From the NCBI RefSeq assembly GCF_008831285.2, contig NC_045138.2, positions 42,401,115-42,465,114 of the forward strand: a DNA stretch of 64,000 nucleotides, in the 5' to 3' direction. Positions 46,901 to 58,921 of this stretch are shown here, in pieces. Made by a program: the position numbers and the translations under genes. This DNA comes from Nymphaea colorata. Lineage: Eukaryota; Streptophyta; Magnoliopsida; Nymphaeales; Nymphaeaceae. The number at the start of each line of letters is the position of its first letter. Position 1 is the first letter of the stretch. A model generated the notes under the pieces. That model saw only the letters and a program-made list of their open reading frames with translations. It was not told the origin of the DNA and searched no databases.

Positions 46901-49505
46901 GTGCAAAATGACCTGATGAATAGAGAAACAACAAAGTCATATCTTTTTGTACAGTCAGCTCTGCATAAAAAATCTATCAAACAAAGTACCTCAGCAGATA
47001 TCAAAAGGAAGTAAAATGCTAATTGCTTTGAACAAAAATGAACCAGTATCCTTCATCTCTGGCTTCCAAGGCCCGAACAAGAAATCCCAATCTACGAAGG
47101 TAGATCCAAAAGGGAACTATAACTGAGAAAGATGTTGCTTATAGACTGCAACATGTAAATGAATGGGCTACTTCCCAGCACATGATCACTCCCTCTTCCA
47201 ATACCATGTTATCTCCCAATAACTACTTACTTTGATGATGAACAAATGGTGACACATTTCTAAAGAACTTAATTAGCAAACCTCCAAATTTGGTTTGGAG
47301 TTCCTCTGAACCCTCGTAAAGTTACACAAAAGCAGCTAATGTTTCTGTACTTTAATGTCCAAACTTGACAAATAAGCAAATATATAAAGCATATTCCATG
47401 TTCTAGACATTTGAATTGAGTCGGAGGACAAGGGTCGCATCTCCTTATTTTATTTTGATCATATCATTCTGTTTTTCTCTTGATATGGTTGCTGTTTGTA
47501 TGTTCCTTCAGTTTGGATTCAGGAAACTGTTTACCAACACTGTGCATTAGTAGTTCTTGCCATCATCACACCATCTTTTCCCCTCCAGGCACCTCCCCAT
47601 CATAAATTTGCCTATGGAGCTTTTTGACCAGAATGCATGCCACATGAGAGTGTACTGAGGTTGGTTTGGAAGCCAAGGATTACTTCTCTTTTAGCCCAGG
47701 TTGTTCGATCATCATTGCAGTCTAATCTTCTCATCCTCTTTAGGTTAAGGTGCCTTATGTCCAGATGGTCACGCATTGTAGCCAACTGGTCTATTTCAGA
47801 TTAAATGTTGCTTTTTGAGTTAGGATATAGTATTTGAATTGATTGATTTTTAAGAATAATATATTATGTAACATAGTAAGGGATGGATTCGCTAGGGAGG
47901 CGTTTGATGTAAAATAAGATGTTTGATTTTGGTTAGGTGTCATAAGAGAGAGAGAGAAATCAAGAAACAAAATCCAGGCTTGTCTACTAGTTTTCAGAAA
48001 GACTACCCATTCCTTAATTCACAGTAATTGACAACGGACAGATGGAATCCCCTTGATGCAAAGGCTCCAAGCACATTCGGTAACTGAAATATCACGTTTA
48101 AGGGTAACAGAGTGGTCCACCAGAAGCACAAGTACCTAAAACAATTCAGACCAACTTTATGAAGAATTATTGAACTGGTTCCATATGACAAGAACCAAAT
48201 CTTCCATTCATAAATGTCCTTGGACAGAATGAAGGCATGCTAACCAGACAAAGTGGGATACGAATCTTTCAGTGACCAAATTTTTATAAAAATCTTGAAA
48301 ACATTAATAACCAAGAGATACTAGAACTAAATATGATAACCTTTTTTCCAGATTCATAACAAGTGCTTTGTTATGTTAGTTGAGTAAATTGTGGTCCTCT
48401 GAAGTCTGAACTCCATATGCTTTCAAATCGCCTAACAAGAGAAGTACGCTTTCCCTATTTCTTTTGCTTGTCTCCCACAGCTTAACAAGAAACAACAGCT
48501 GAACTTGACTCGACCTATTAGAAGATACAAGGTCCATAATTCATATTTCCACCATAACAAGATAAAATCTGAAGCTAAATTTGGTAACCCAACAACTCTG
48601 TCTTTGAAGCTTACACTTACAAAATCATCGCGTGGACGAACATTCCAATGAGTAGATCTTAGCCTGGAGGCTTGTCCGAAGCGTTAACACATAAGTACCT
48701 ATTTGAGGCGACTAGATTGAACACAGACGAACTATTAACTACACGAAGGGTCAGTTACGGCTTCCTGGGCAATAACATTGCAAGTACGAACTGGTTCAAT
48801 TGCCCTCACAAGGTTGACGAACAAAATAAACGACTACAATATGGTTGCATATTCAAACCTTCTATAACTTTTACCGCTGACCTATCAAATCTCAGCAACG
48901 GTAAGCGGGCTCAAGAGATAGTGACAGGTCAAACAAGAAACAGAAAGAAGAGAACCACCATGGAGCTAAAGAGTAAAAAAACTCCGCAGCATTATGGGAA
49001 GAAGGAAGGAGAGAACCGTACCTGATGCAGGCTGCTGATCGAAGAGGGCGGAGGATCGGTTGGCAGGGCAGCTGATGAAAGTGTCGCGGAGGGCGGACTG
49101 AAGCGGACCGAGGGGCGGTGGGCGGGCCTCAAAGGCCTTGAGCAGCCTGCGGACCTTGAGGTTAAGGGCGGCGTAGTGACATCGGTCGCCGTCGAAGGTG
49201 TGCTCGGAGCAGATGGCGCCGTTCTCGAGCAGCATGCGGGCGGCGTCGAGGTTACCCGCGAGACAGGCGTAGTAGAGGGCGACGGAGTCCCAGGCGTCCC
49301 TGGCATTCACGTTGATGCCGAGCTCAAGCAGGTAGCCCAGCCGCTCCAGATCGCCGGCACGGGCGGCCTCGAAGACGTCACCGTTAGGTACCTTCTTCAG
49401 TGGCACGAACGGCTCCTCCTCGTCTGGGTCGTAGTCCAGCCCCTCCAACTCAGCGTCCATCGTCCACCGACGCGAGTTTACGCTCTCCGTCGTGGTTGAC
49501 ACCAT
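43639..49505 (-). CDS. Ankyrin repeat and double BTB/POZ protein, complete
   Basis: Five exons on the minus strand: 49505-49022, 46912-46153, 46074-46038, 45956-45823 and 43966-43639. All introns are GT-AG, phases match, and the total is 1743 nt (580 residues plus stop). Residues about 43-110 form ankyrin repeats ([36 protein letters not shown]). A first BTB domain starts near residue 176 ([19 protein letters not shown]) and a second near 349 ([18 protein letters not shown]). The C-terminus is helical and charged. The architecture matches plant proteins related to animal ABTB1, of nearly the same length. BTB proteins usually bring substrates to cullin-3 ubiquitin ligases; that role here is family inference. 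The ATG at 49503-49505 is the first in frame; an in-frame Met at codon 16 is an alternative start. No damage is visible. Confidence 0.93.
43967..45822. other. Ankyrin-BTB intron 4 (1.86 kb)
   Basis: AT-rich intron with small GA and AT runs (about 44023-44040, 44400-44420, 44540-44556). No other gene was recognised. Confidence 0.75.
45823..45956 (-). CDS. Ankyrin-BTB exon 4
   Basis: 134 nt from acceptor TTAACAG to donor GATAT|GTATTG. It encodes [19 protein letters not shown] and [11 protein letters not shown], the BTB tail and following helices. Confidence 0.9.
46038..46074 (-). CDS. Ankyrin-BTB exon 3 (37 nt)
   Basis: A micro-exon between acceptor CTCTTCAG and donor GATCAG|GTAAGCC. It completes a Met codon and encodes [12 protein letters not shown], the expected end of a BTB helix. 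Introns on either side are only 78 and 81 nt. Confidence 0.88.
46153..46912 (-). CDS. Ankyrin-BTB exon 2 (both BTB domains)
   Basis: 760 nt from acceptor TTCATCAG to donor TTTAT|GTAAGT. It carries all of the first BTB domain and most of the second, with the linker between them ([16 protein letters not shown]). Confidence 0.93.
46913..49021. other. Ankyrin-BTB intron 1 (2.1 kb)
   Basis: AT-rich intron between the GC-rich first exon and the BTB exon. Short frames such as 48672-49025 on plus and 48003-48191 on minus have no domain and are probably chance. Confidence 0.75.
49022..49505 (-). CDS. Ankyrin-BTB exon 1 (start, ankyrin repeats)
   Basis: 484 nt ending GCATCAG|GTACGG. It is strongly GC-rich and CpG-rich compared with the AT-rich surroundings. 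It encodes an acidic N-terminus ([13 protein letters not shown]), the ankyrin repeats and the linker up to DQQPAS. Confidence 0.92.
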
Positions 49506-49971
49506 CTCCGTCTTCCTCTCGCTCTACTCGGGATGCAGGGTGTAGCTGTGTCTGTGTGGGAGGCAGCGGATGATGAAAGAACGAGAAGCAATGAAGCATT
49601 CGTCCCTACAGCGTCGTAGTTGGTCAGCTTGGCCCCAACTCGTCCGTTAGATAGATGGGTCAAGTTCCAGCCGGTACGTGGCCTGCACTCCTTTTGGATA
49701 CGTTGCCTTCTCTTTTGGGCTGGAGAGAAAAGGTAGTAACGTTATAAATAAAAAAGAAATGGCAAAAAACTATATTTGTTTACCTGTATAAAAGGAAAAA
49801 AAAAATTCTAAGTTCGTTTCCGAAAAACGCTTGCTGGAAGCTGGCCTCCGACCCTTTCATTTATGTTATAAGCAAGGAACAAGCGATGTTTATACACGTA
49901 TATGGATCCCAAAAATAAAAAATAGAGTCATGGAGCCCTTAATTACATGGGGAACAAAAGCCTTGGACCAC
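49506..49971. promoter_or_regulatory. Putative promoter and 5' UTR of the ankyrin-BTB gene
   Basis: About 470 bp between the start codon and the LINE. The GC-rich character of exon 1 continues to about 49700. No convincing TATA box was seen at a suitable distance on the minus strand, so the call rests on position. Confidence 0.4.
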
Positions 49972-51456
49972 CTACCTGGTCGGAAGGTCCTTTGAGTCCT
50001 GTAAAAAAAATGGCAAATTTTTAATATTTGTCAGGTCTGCTCTGAACATGCCTCTCCCTTCTAAACCATCTGCCCTGCACGCAAGCAGCACCCCTCTCCT
50101 TTCTTCTCCAAAATCTATTCCCACCACTATCCTCCATGAATTTCTGGTCATCTTTGACACAATATGAATATGGAACTCGTCTTGGATGGTCTCCGACCAT
50201 TCACCAGCCGTGATTCCACTTCTCAGCCAGAGAACAGCTTTTGAGGCCTTTTTCCTTATGACGTAGAGTATATTTGAAGGCATCAATGCACATTGATCAA
50301 GTGTTTTTTCTAGAGATTTTGTTGTGCATTCTGCCTCATCTATCATACGTCTACTTATGGTTCTCCAAGCGTTCCACACTACCAGATGAAAGCATGTTGT
50401 CTAGCATAACATCTTCCATGGTTTTGAAAATTTATAGCAAAGCCATTTTTTGAAATCGTTAACAATAATGCCTGTGAAAGAGTGTTTTTTCTAGAATCTC
50501 TTTCCAATCATCTCCATATCTTTTTTGTCATGTTGCAGTAGAATAGAATATGATCTGTGGTTTCGTCTTCACGTTGGCATAAAAAACATCTATTTGCTAA
50601 TGTTGTTCCTTGCTTCTTCCATCTATTTAGGGTTGGTGGCTTGCCACTACTAGCTACATAGGTGAACCGTCATGCTCTCGGATGGGCGCGTTCTGCCCAT
50701 ATCCATTTTTTCCATAAATCATTAGAATTGCGGCCATTGATCAATCTCCATATATCTTCCATAGGAAAAGACCAATGGCCTTGCTGTCAAGCAAATGAAT
50801 GTCTTTAGTTGCACTTAGGGTTAGCCTCTCCACCCTACAGGTGCTCATCATGTCTTTGAAATCAGGGCTTAAGATTTGATCTAAGTTAATGACTTCTTTC
50901 ACAGTCAGCTTGAAGCTGTGCTGAAACCTACTAAACATTTCCCCAGTGGCCTGCTTGTATAGACAGACTTCATTACTTACATCTTGCCAAATTTTGACAT
51001 TTCTTCCTCCAATATTTCATCTCACCCTACCTTTGATGCTATTGCTAGCCTCTATGAACCTTTAAAAAATGAGGTGTCATTGCCTCCATTCCAAGTCCAT
51101 ATGCTATGATAGTTGAAGTATTTTCTCTTGACACACCCTGCCCAAAGTGATTGGTCACCATACACTTGGATGCACTTTTTTGGCTAGCATAGCCTTGCAC
51201 CTATCTTGAGGACTTAGCATGCATGTGCATCCCTTTGCAATTTGGCTGGCATAGTGTTTTCCAAATGATGAGGTGATGTCTTCTCCTAGCTTTGGACCCT
51301 CCTCATAAGAAATTTGCCATGGTAGTATCCAGCACATTAAAGGTACACTTAGGCAGCTTGAACACAATGCTCCATAAGCCAATTACCTAAGATAAGATGG
51401 TTTTAAGGAGGCAAATTCTCCCACCATATGATAGTAGTGGAATTCTCCACATCGAG
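49972..51456 (-). mobile_element. L1-type LINE, 3' part (RT end, zinc-ribbon)
   Basis: Minus-strand pieces typical of plant L1-like LINEs: an RT thumb-like region near 51155-51420, then at 50540-50760 the zf-RVT domain (LWKKWIWAERAHPRA, CFLCQREDETTDHILFYC with its C-C-H-C residues), then the C-terminal stretch at 49972-50379. Stops are frequent. It is cut at 51456, where a gypsy LTR begins. The LINE's upstream part lies at 55240-55688. Confidence 0.82.
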
Positions 51457-54400
51457 TGTAACGCCCGTTATATTGTTGGGCAAGTCGGGTCGGATCGGGA
51501 CCCAGACCCAGACCCGCAGCTTACCCGCGTAAGAGCCCGACGAGGGCTGTTCTCCCTCGTCCTCCTCTCGCTCTCCTCCTTTTGTTGCCTCTCTTGCTGC
51601 TAGGGAGCTCCACGCAGAGAGGAAGAAGAAGACTGAGGTGGTGCCAGTGGCGGTGGTGACGACGGCGACTGAGGCGGCGGCACTTGGGTAAACTCTTTTT
51701 CTCTCTCTCGTGCTTTGTTTTCTTTTCTCCGCCACTCTCATGCTCCCTTGCCCTCTCTACTGCACGTTTTCTCTTCCTCTTTCTCGCCACTCTCTTTCCC
51801 CTTTATGCTAGCTCCCTCCCGCACGGTCCCTCTCCTCACTCACCCTCACTCTCCCACCGGCTCTCTCTCTTCTTTCACGTCCTCTCCCCCTCACTGCCCT
51901 TCTTCCCCATTTCTGTCCGAACCCTCCTCCCCTCGCTCTCTCTTCTGTTCACCCCTTCCTGTCAGCGCCTTCCCTTGCCTACACACTCCTTACGTGAGCT
52001 CTCTCCCCATTTTTTCTATTTGTTTTTCCCCTTTTTCCCTAACCGAGCACTCCTTCTCATGGATTTCATCACTGTTTGTTAGGATTCCAGTTTGAGGAAT
52101 GCATTCTTTCCCTCGTATCAGCGTTTAGGTGGTGTTGGTGGTGGCGGCTTGGCACAATTTCTGCCATTTGGGGACCAATTGTACGCTTGAGGTGGCTGTC
52201 GGAGGCGTCACAGCAGTTTGGACACTTAGATTGGGGTGAGCAAGGCCTATTTGAGCGTAGATTATTGAATATTATCTATGAGAGCATGTATAATTATTGT
52301 TTGAGCTTGTTAAAGTTTAGAATTGATGATTTGGGACGCATGTTAACGATTTTGTTTTTGGGGAAGTTTAGGATTATGATGGAGAAGTGTTGATTCATGC
52401 CTATAATGATCATTTAAGCATTATGAGTTGATTTTCGAAGCATTAGGGAAGCATGGTAGAGATTGTGTTGTTGTGGGGAAGATTTAAAACCATCTTAGGG
52501 AGCACGTGGCACACGTTTTTTGTGAATGGGTGCATCTTGGAGTTAAATATACGTAAGTTGGGTGTGACTATGGGGTTGACGCCTAGACTACAAAAAGCAA
52601 ATGAGAAATGTGTTGTGAGGGACTGGGCGAAGCATTGAGTTTTGACATCTGTTGGCACGACAAGAAGTTGTGAAGTGACCTATTGGAGAATTTGTAGGTC
52701 GACACCCTCTTGAGGCGATGACACATGCCTCAATGATGTTGTTTTGTATTTGTTTGAATTGTTTGGGTATCTAGTAGGAATCTTATATTTTGTTTATGTC
52801 TGCAGGAACACCGGGCACGTCCCGTCTACCTTGAGGTACTGGATTCGAAGCTTGAGACATTTTGAAGAGTTTGTGAGTGCGCCACAGGTATGGCAGCATT
52901 CCAGACAAATCTCTGCCTAGGGCAAATGTATGAATGTGTGTTCCTAGGGTCGTGGGATCCTAGGAGTATGATGCAATTGATTGACTGTTTAGTGAATGAA
53001 TGTGTGTATGCATGTAAATGTTTTGATATGAATTGTTTTGGAAAGACTATGAAAAGTTTGTTTTGAAAATGTTACGTATTTGCATGTGCATGCTAGAATT
53101 GATAACTGTTTAGGACAGATGAGGTGGGGTATCGAGTCGAGTGTCTCCTCGACCCCAATTGTGCATTAGAAAGCATCCTAGAATGATAATTGCATAGGAC
53201 AGCTACGAGCCAATCACAGATCGAGACTACTCTCTGTGGTTTGGTTAAGATTTTGAAGATGTGATTGATATGATGAATGATGTGAATGTTTCGTTCTGTT
53301 GCATAAACATTATTGTGGGCAATGATGCAAATAATGGAATTGCAGGGTAGTCATACCCGTATTGTATGACGGCTAGCTATGACTGTTATTGTTATGTGTA
53401 GACCTTGTGTGGAGGCAATTGGAGGTGTAGGTGCACTCGTGAAGTGCACCAACCTCATGAGCTAGCCAGTTAGTTGTGAATGTGTTAATCTAATGATAAG
53501 AATGAATGAATAAAAGATGAGAGGCCAGTGGGATGTGGCTATGTGTTTAGGAGACGCCCCGCTTTTGCCACTGGTCTCGCCTGTTCGGAGCGCAGGCGGT
53601 GCAAGGCCCCAGGGTTCTGTTGTGTGTTGTGCTTGGAGCATTGGGCTCCCGCCTTCCCAACCTGGGTGCCTAGGGAAGGCTGAGTATCTCTCATTGGACT
53701 TCACACATCCATGGACGAGTGCTCTACCACTGCAGCGAATGAAATGGATCCATACTGTTCTGGGCCACCACGGGAGTTGTCTCTTGGTTGTAGGCCGCCC
53801 ACGGTGTGCACGTGCCTGTGTTGCACCCACAGGAACTGTTAATACACTGAAGTTAATGAAAATGTATTGTATATGATTGATTGTACGTGATTGAGAGGCA
53901 TGTGATCGTTGTGCTTATAAATGCAAGTGAAATGTTTAAGCATGTCTTGCATGTGATTTGAAAGTTAGTTACTGTGGCCATTGAGTGACTTTTACGTGTC
54001 GTGCCCTGATACGACATGATGATAGATGAACTTGATGTTTGTTCTTTTATTTGAGCCCTACCTAAGAGGGTTTGGTGTCCTAGCTTGTTGCCATACTGCG
54101 AAGGCTAAACCTTCAGTTGTTTTCTTTTTCAGGTTTGGTGGACCAGGGGCAACAGGTTGAACAGATGGCTTCACTCACGTCCTACTAGGGAGGTTTTGGG
54201 ATGCGTCTTTTGTAGTACTGGCACGTCTTATTTTGGTTTTGTTGATGTCTTGTTTTTGTTAGGCATCAATTATACAGTTTGGGGCATTTTTGTCATATAT
54301 AGATATGATTTTGTATGAATTGAAATGATTACATAAATGAAAGTTCGCCCCATTGTTTTGAATGGCATGACTCCTTCATTTTTGGATTGTTGAGTAGTCG

Positions 54401-54464
54401 CACCTTGATGCTTTATGTTTAGAAAAAAAAATGTTTGTGAGTGTCAAAAGTTCGGGGTGTGACA
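51457..54464 (+). repeat. 5' LTR of Ty3/gypsy element (3.0 kb)
   Basis: Starts TGTAACGCCCGTTATATT and ends GGGGTGTGACA, the TG...CA form common in plant gypsy LTRs, and is followed five bases later by a primer-binding site. A pyrimidine-rich region at 51680-52030 and the hairpin region near 53570-53720 reappear in the inverted LTR at 55689-58906. Long frames at 51684-52095 and 53462-53876 are by-products of composition. Confidence 0.88.
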
Positions 54465-54468
54465 GTTT

Positions 54469-54480
54469 TGGTATCAGAGC
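54469..54480 (+). other. Primer-binding site (initiator tRNA-Met type)
   Basis: TGGTATCAGAGC just downstream of the LTR end is the usual plant gypsy/copia site complementary to the 3' end of initiator tRNA-Met. Confidence 0.9.
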
Positions 54481-54701
54481 TATGGCAAACCCCATTATGG
54501 ATGTGAGTTAAAGTCTATCTGTGAAGCCGTGTTGCTCAGGTACGCATTGATTTGATTGAATTGTTATTGTAGTTTTGATTTTACAAGTATAAGTACATAA
54601 TGTGATCGATGTTTTGAACTTTGTGCTCATGCACGTTTGTGATTGGATTTGTAAGATTGGTCATAGACTTGGTTTAAGAACAGGGGTTTTTGTTTGTACA
54701 G

Positions 54702-55236
54702 ATGGAATATCAACGTAGGGGTAAAAAGCGAGTTGGGCTGTCTACAGAGGCACAAAGAGAGCCAAGTCCGGTCCGTTCTGATGCACGTACCCTAGTGGAT
54801 GACAGTACATCAGGGCAACAGAATGCCCAACTGGGTGGGGGTGCTCAAACCCCACCGAGACAGACTCCACCTACGGATCAGCATACTATATTGCTGACCA
54901 CGTTGCAAACGCTGACCTCGCTACTACAGTCGATGGTCAGTAATCGGAGGAGTAATGCATCTTCTTCAGGAGACACCAGTGCTTCACTTCGGGAGAAGGC
55001 AATGGCAGTGTCGTACCAACAGTTATGGCGATGCAGCCGCCTATCTTTTCAGGAGGGGGTAGTCACGACAAGGCAAAAGAATGGATTGAGGAAGTGGAAC
55101 ACATTTTTGGGCTTCTGAAGGTACCAGAAGAAGATAAAGTGAATTATGGCTCTTATCTGTTGAAGGGTGATGCTAAGAATTGGTGGCAATCGACTAGTGA
55201 GATTCGGTTTGCGGACCAACTGTCAATCTCTTGGAA
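54702..55236 (+). pseudogene. Ty3/gypsy gag, truncated and frameshifted
   Basis: The first part (MEYQRRGKKRVGLS) is Gln/Thr/Ser-rich, as gag N-termini of this group are. A one-base shift near 55010-55030 moves the frame to QPPIFSGGGSHDKAKEWIEE, then NYGSYLLKGDAKNWWQS, the retrotransposon gag core. It stops at the junction with LINE sequence near 55236, so the rest of the element (pol, 3' LTR) is deleted. Confidence 0.85.
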
Positions 55237-55239
55237 ATA

Positions 55240-55688
55240 AGTTGTATTTTTATCACCTTTTACCCTCCACCTTATTTTGGATCTCTGTCCCCAGATGTCG
55301 ACTTTCATATTCAAGAGCCTGATCTAGCACTTTGCAAAGGAGGATTTCATATTCTTCCAAGTCTGAGTAAACCAGCATCCAAGTAGCTCTGAACCTTCAA
55401 CATATGAACCCTGCAATTTTAAGAGAAACATTGCCCACCTCTAGCTTGCACCACCTAAAAAGTTTAGATTTCACCCTTTCTAATAATTTCAAAACTAGTG
55501 GGCATACCTGCTCTTCTTACCTAAGAAGTTTGAGTACTTTAAATTTCTTCTATTACCTTGATTTTGATTGCGTGAGTAAGCATTGAGTCTGACCACAAGT
55601 GCACTGTGATCATAAATGCCTCTTACCCACTTTTAGTTTTGCACTAAGGCCACATGTAGTATTCCAAGGCTAATTGACACATTCCCAA
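55240..55688 (-). mobile_element. L1-type LINE, endonuclease end to RT linker
   Basis: The minus strand reads DHSALVVRLNAYS (end of the LINE endonuclease, family form SDHSPL) and later WGQRSKIRWRVKGDKNT (family form WRQRSKxxWLKEGDRNT before the RT). With 49972-51456 it makes one LINE in the right order, but most of the RT is missing. It is cut at 55688 by the inverted LTR. Confidence 0.78.
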
Positions 55689-58600
55689 TGTCACACCCCA
55701 AAGATTTTGAACCCTCATATAACCTTTTTTTTTGTTAGAACATAAAACGTCAAGGTGTGACGATACAATAATTAAAAAGGAGTTATGCACATCAAATGAC
55801 AATGGGGCAAACATTTCATAGTATAGCAAATTCAGTTTATACAAAATCATTTCATATTTCTCAATGAGACACATGACCAGAATGCCCCAAAGCCACAACA
55901 TTAATGTTTAACAAAAACAAGACGTCAATGAGATCAAAACATGACATGTCGACATGACAAGAGACCCAAAATCTCCTTAGTAGAATGTGAGCAGAGCCAT
56001 CTGATCAACCTACAGCCCTAGGTTCGCCAAAACCTAAAAAAAAATAAACAACAGAAGACTTAACCTTCACAATATGACAACAAACCAGATGAATCCCAAA
56101 CCCTCTAAGGTGAAGGCTCAAATATGGAACATAATGTATGCAGAATTAGAAACACTATGTTGTCATAATAAGCGTATGCAATCATTAAGACTTGTCATGG
56201 GAGTCCCTCACATATTCCACAATATGTAGGGACTTATGAATATCCACAATCCATACATCATATTCAATTTAAACACATTCACTTCATTCACATTTGCTTC
56301 ATTTAAATTCATTTCATTTACATCAATTCAGTGAATTGATAGCTTACATAGATGAAAATATAGGCGCGTGCACACCACGAGTTCATTTCATTCACATTTG
56401 CTTCATGTACATCAATTCAATGAATTGACAACTTATATGGATGAAAATATAGGCGCGTACACCACGAGCGACCTACAATCGAGAGACAACCCCCGTAGTG
56501 GTTTGAAATGATACAGATCCATTCATGCTACAGTGCTAGAGCAATAATCATGGATGTGTGAATCCTAAGGAGAGTTGCTCAATGCTCCAAACACATCACA
56601 CAATAATATCTTGGGGCCTTGCACCGCCTGCGCTCCGAGCAGGCGAGACCAGTGGTGAGGGTGGGATGTATTTTAAACTTAGCTATAACCCATGGCCTCC
56701 CATCAATTATTCTTTCTTACTTATCATCACGAGAACACCTTCACAATAGGACCAGCTGGCACACAGGTTGGTTCATTCATGAGTGTACTCATACCTCAAA
56801 TGCCTCCATAAGAGGGTTACACATTCAGTCAACACTCTTATCTTGGTATCATACTTTATGAGTACTTCTGCCCTTCAAATTCATTCAATTGCATTGCTGC
56901 CCAATAGCAATGCATACAAAAATCTTATAGCATTCACATCAATCAAGCATAACCATCACATCATATAAAAACTTAGTTGAACCACGAAGAGCAGTCTCAA
57001 TTTGTGGTTTGCTACTAGCTGCACTATGTAAATATCATGTTAGAATGTTCATTAATATGCAATCGGGGTCGAGGAGATACTTGATTTGATAGCTTGCCTA
57101 ATTTGTCCTAAATTGTTATAATTTCTAACATGCACGTGCCATTGCATAATAATTTAAAAATGATCAGTCAATTTTATAATCTTTCAATCACATACATACA
57201 TTCACGTGACAATAAACACATTATATTACATATCATTTAACAAAACACAATCATATGATGCGATGATCCTAAAAAAGCACACGCTCTACATTTGGCCTCA
57301 GGCAGGGATTTGTCTGGAATGTCACCCTACCTATCGCACATCACTACAAACACCCAACATTACCTTGTGTTCTAAATCCTATTACTCAAGGTCTACTTGA
57401 TGTGCCCGGTGCATTTGCCAAAAAATTAAAGTGCTAGGTTTTCCATTCATTTCGCTCTAAAATCTAGATAGGTAAGAAATAGGACCATTGAGACGTCGTA
57501 GGCCATCGTCTCAAGAGGGTGCTGACAGATAGCTTTGGCCCATAAAACCGTCCAACAAGTTTTTCTTATCTTTTCGATGTTATGACAGATTGATTTAAAT
57601 TCCAACACCTTGATTCAACCTATCGGTAGTATGTTTCTTAACTTGCTTTCTTAGTTGAAGCATCATCTTGGTAGTCATGTTTCTCTAGTTGTCAATTTGA
57701 TGATGACAACTCTAACTCACTAGTAGGAGCGTAAAATTAATCAAATCCCCACGAAATAAGAATTATTATAACACCCTAGCATATGCCCAAAACCAAAAAA
57801 TTTACATGTTCTGTTGTCCCTTCAAATCATAATTTCATGTGCAACCCAACATTTCCACAAACAACAAAATATTCGTATCAATGATAGCTTGCATCAGAAG
57901 TTTATCAAAATAGTCCTAAACCTTCCTCACATTGCAAAAATCTCTTCCATGATACCTAACTGCTTCAAATATTAACCTACCATGCTAAAGAGATGGTTAT
58001 ATACATTCTTAGGGCAAAAGTTCAATAAAATAAGGCTTATTTAGTCATACTCACACCTCCCATAGCATCTAAGCTGTTGTAGTGTCCTGACAGCCACCCC
58101 AAATGCTCGACTGAACCCCAAACAGCCAAGCCTATATGCTATCATTGCCTCCAACACCTTCTATTCGCTGGTGTGAGGGGAAGTCGTACTCTTCCAACTA
58201 CCAAATTCAAAACAGCCCTAATGAGCATGAGAATGAGCAAGAGAGAGGTATCAACATTAGAAGAGACATCCAGTTGAGAAGGAGATGGTTCAGTTGAGGG
58301 GGACCCACACATAGGAGAGAGAGACAACAATGGAGAGACGAAGAGAGAGACAAAAGAATGATATTTTAGGCGAGGGAAGAAAACAGGTGAGAGGGAGAGT
58401 GCTTGGGAGGGAGAGGGTAGAGAGATATGCGAGAGTAAGAGATAGTGAGGGTGAGAGGTGGCTGGCGGGAGAGAGTGTGAGTAGAGAGACGAGAGAGTAA
58501 AGGCAAAGGAGGGAGAGAGTGCGGGAGACCAGGGGAGTCTGTGAAGAAGGGTTCAGTTGAGGAAGAACTTGAGGCAAGATGGAAGGCAAGAGTGGGCGAC

Positions 58601-58906
58601 AGTGAGGGCGAGAAGACTCGAGACAGAGATGGAGAAGAGCCGAGATGCAATAGAGGGCAAGTAAGAAGGAGAAGGTACAAGAGACAGAGAGAAATCGAGA
58701 GGGGCTTACCTCAGCACTGCCGCCCTTCACCTCTGCTAGTTCCTTAGCCGCCGCTTCCTCTTCCACCTCCTGTTCCTCTGTGTCAACTCCCAGCGAGAGA
58801 CAAATAGGGAGAGCCCTACGTCATGCCTTCCTCTTCACGTGGGTGGGATTCAGGTCTGGGTCTGGACTCTAATCCAAACCGACCTGCCAAAATGCTGCTC
58901 ATTATA
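55689..58906 (-). repeat. 3' LTR of minus-strand Ty3/gypsy element (3.2 kb)
   Basis: On the minus strand it begins near 58906 (TATAATGAGCAGC, corresponding to TGTAACGCCCG of the plus LTR) and ends GGGGTGTGACA at 55689. A purine-rich stretch (plus strand 58330-58700) matches the pyrimidine-rich part of the plus LTR, and the CGCCTG/CAGGCG hairpin is at 56625-56645. It directly follows the element's polypurine tract. Diverged from the plus LTR but clearly related. Confidence 0.85.
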
Positions 58907-58907
58907 T

Positions 58908-58921
58908 CCTGCCCTCCTTAA
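58908..58921 (-). other. Polypurine tract of gypsy element
   Basis: The minus strand reads TTTAAGGAGGGCAGGA immediately before the LTR, following a GGACAAAATTTGG phrase, the usual end of chromodomain gypsy elements. It would prime plus-strand synthesis. Confidence 0.7.

Noticed and set aside
51521-52095. Frames of 89-132 codons rich in Ser, Leu and Pro, or in Arg on the minus strand
   Set aside because: They lie in the pyrimidine-rich part of a gypsy LTR; LTRs are noncoding and the composition explains the open frames.
53570-53620. Possible tRNA-like fold around the GCCTGTTCGGAGCGCAGGCG stretch
   Set aside because: Only one 6-bp stem forms; no acceptor, D or T arm is present.
53462-53876. 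Overlapping frames of about 120 codons on both strands
   Set aside because: GC-rich LTR segment that includes the conserved hairpin. The related LTR at 55689-58906 does not keep the frames.
58290-58766. 158-codon minus-strand frame rich in Leu and Ser
   Set aside because: It is the inverted counterpart of the CT-rich LTR region; open by composition.
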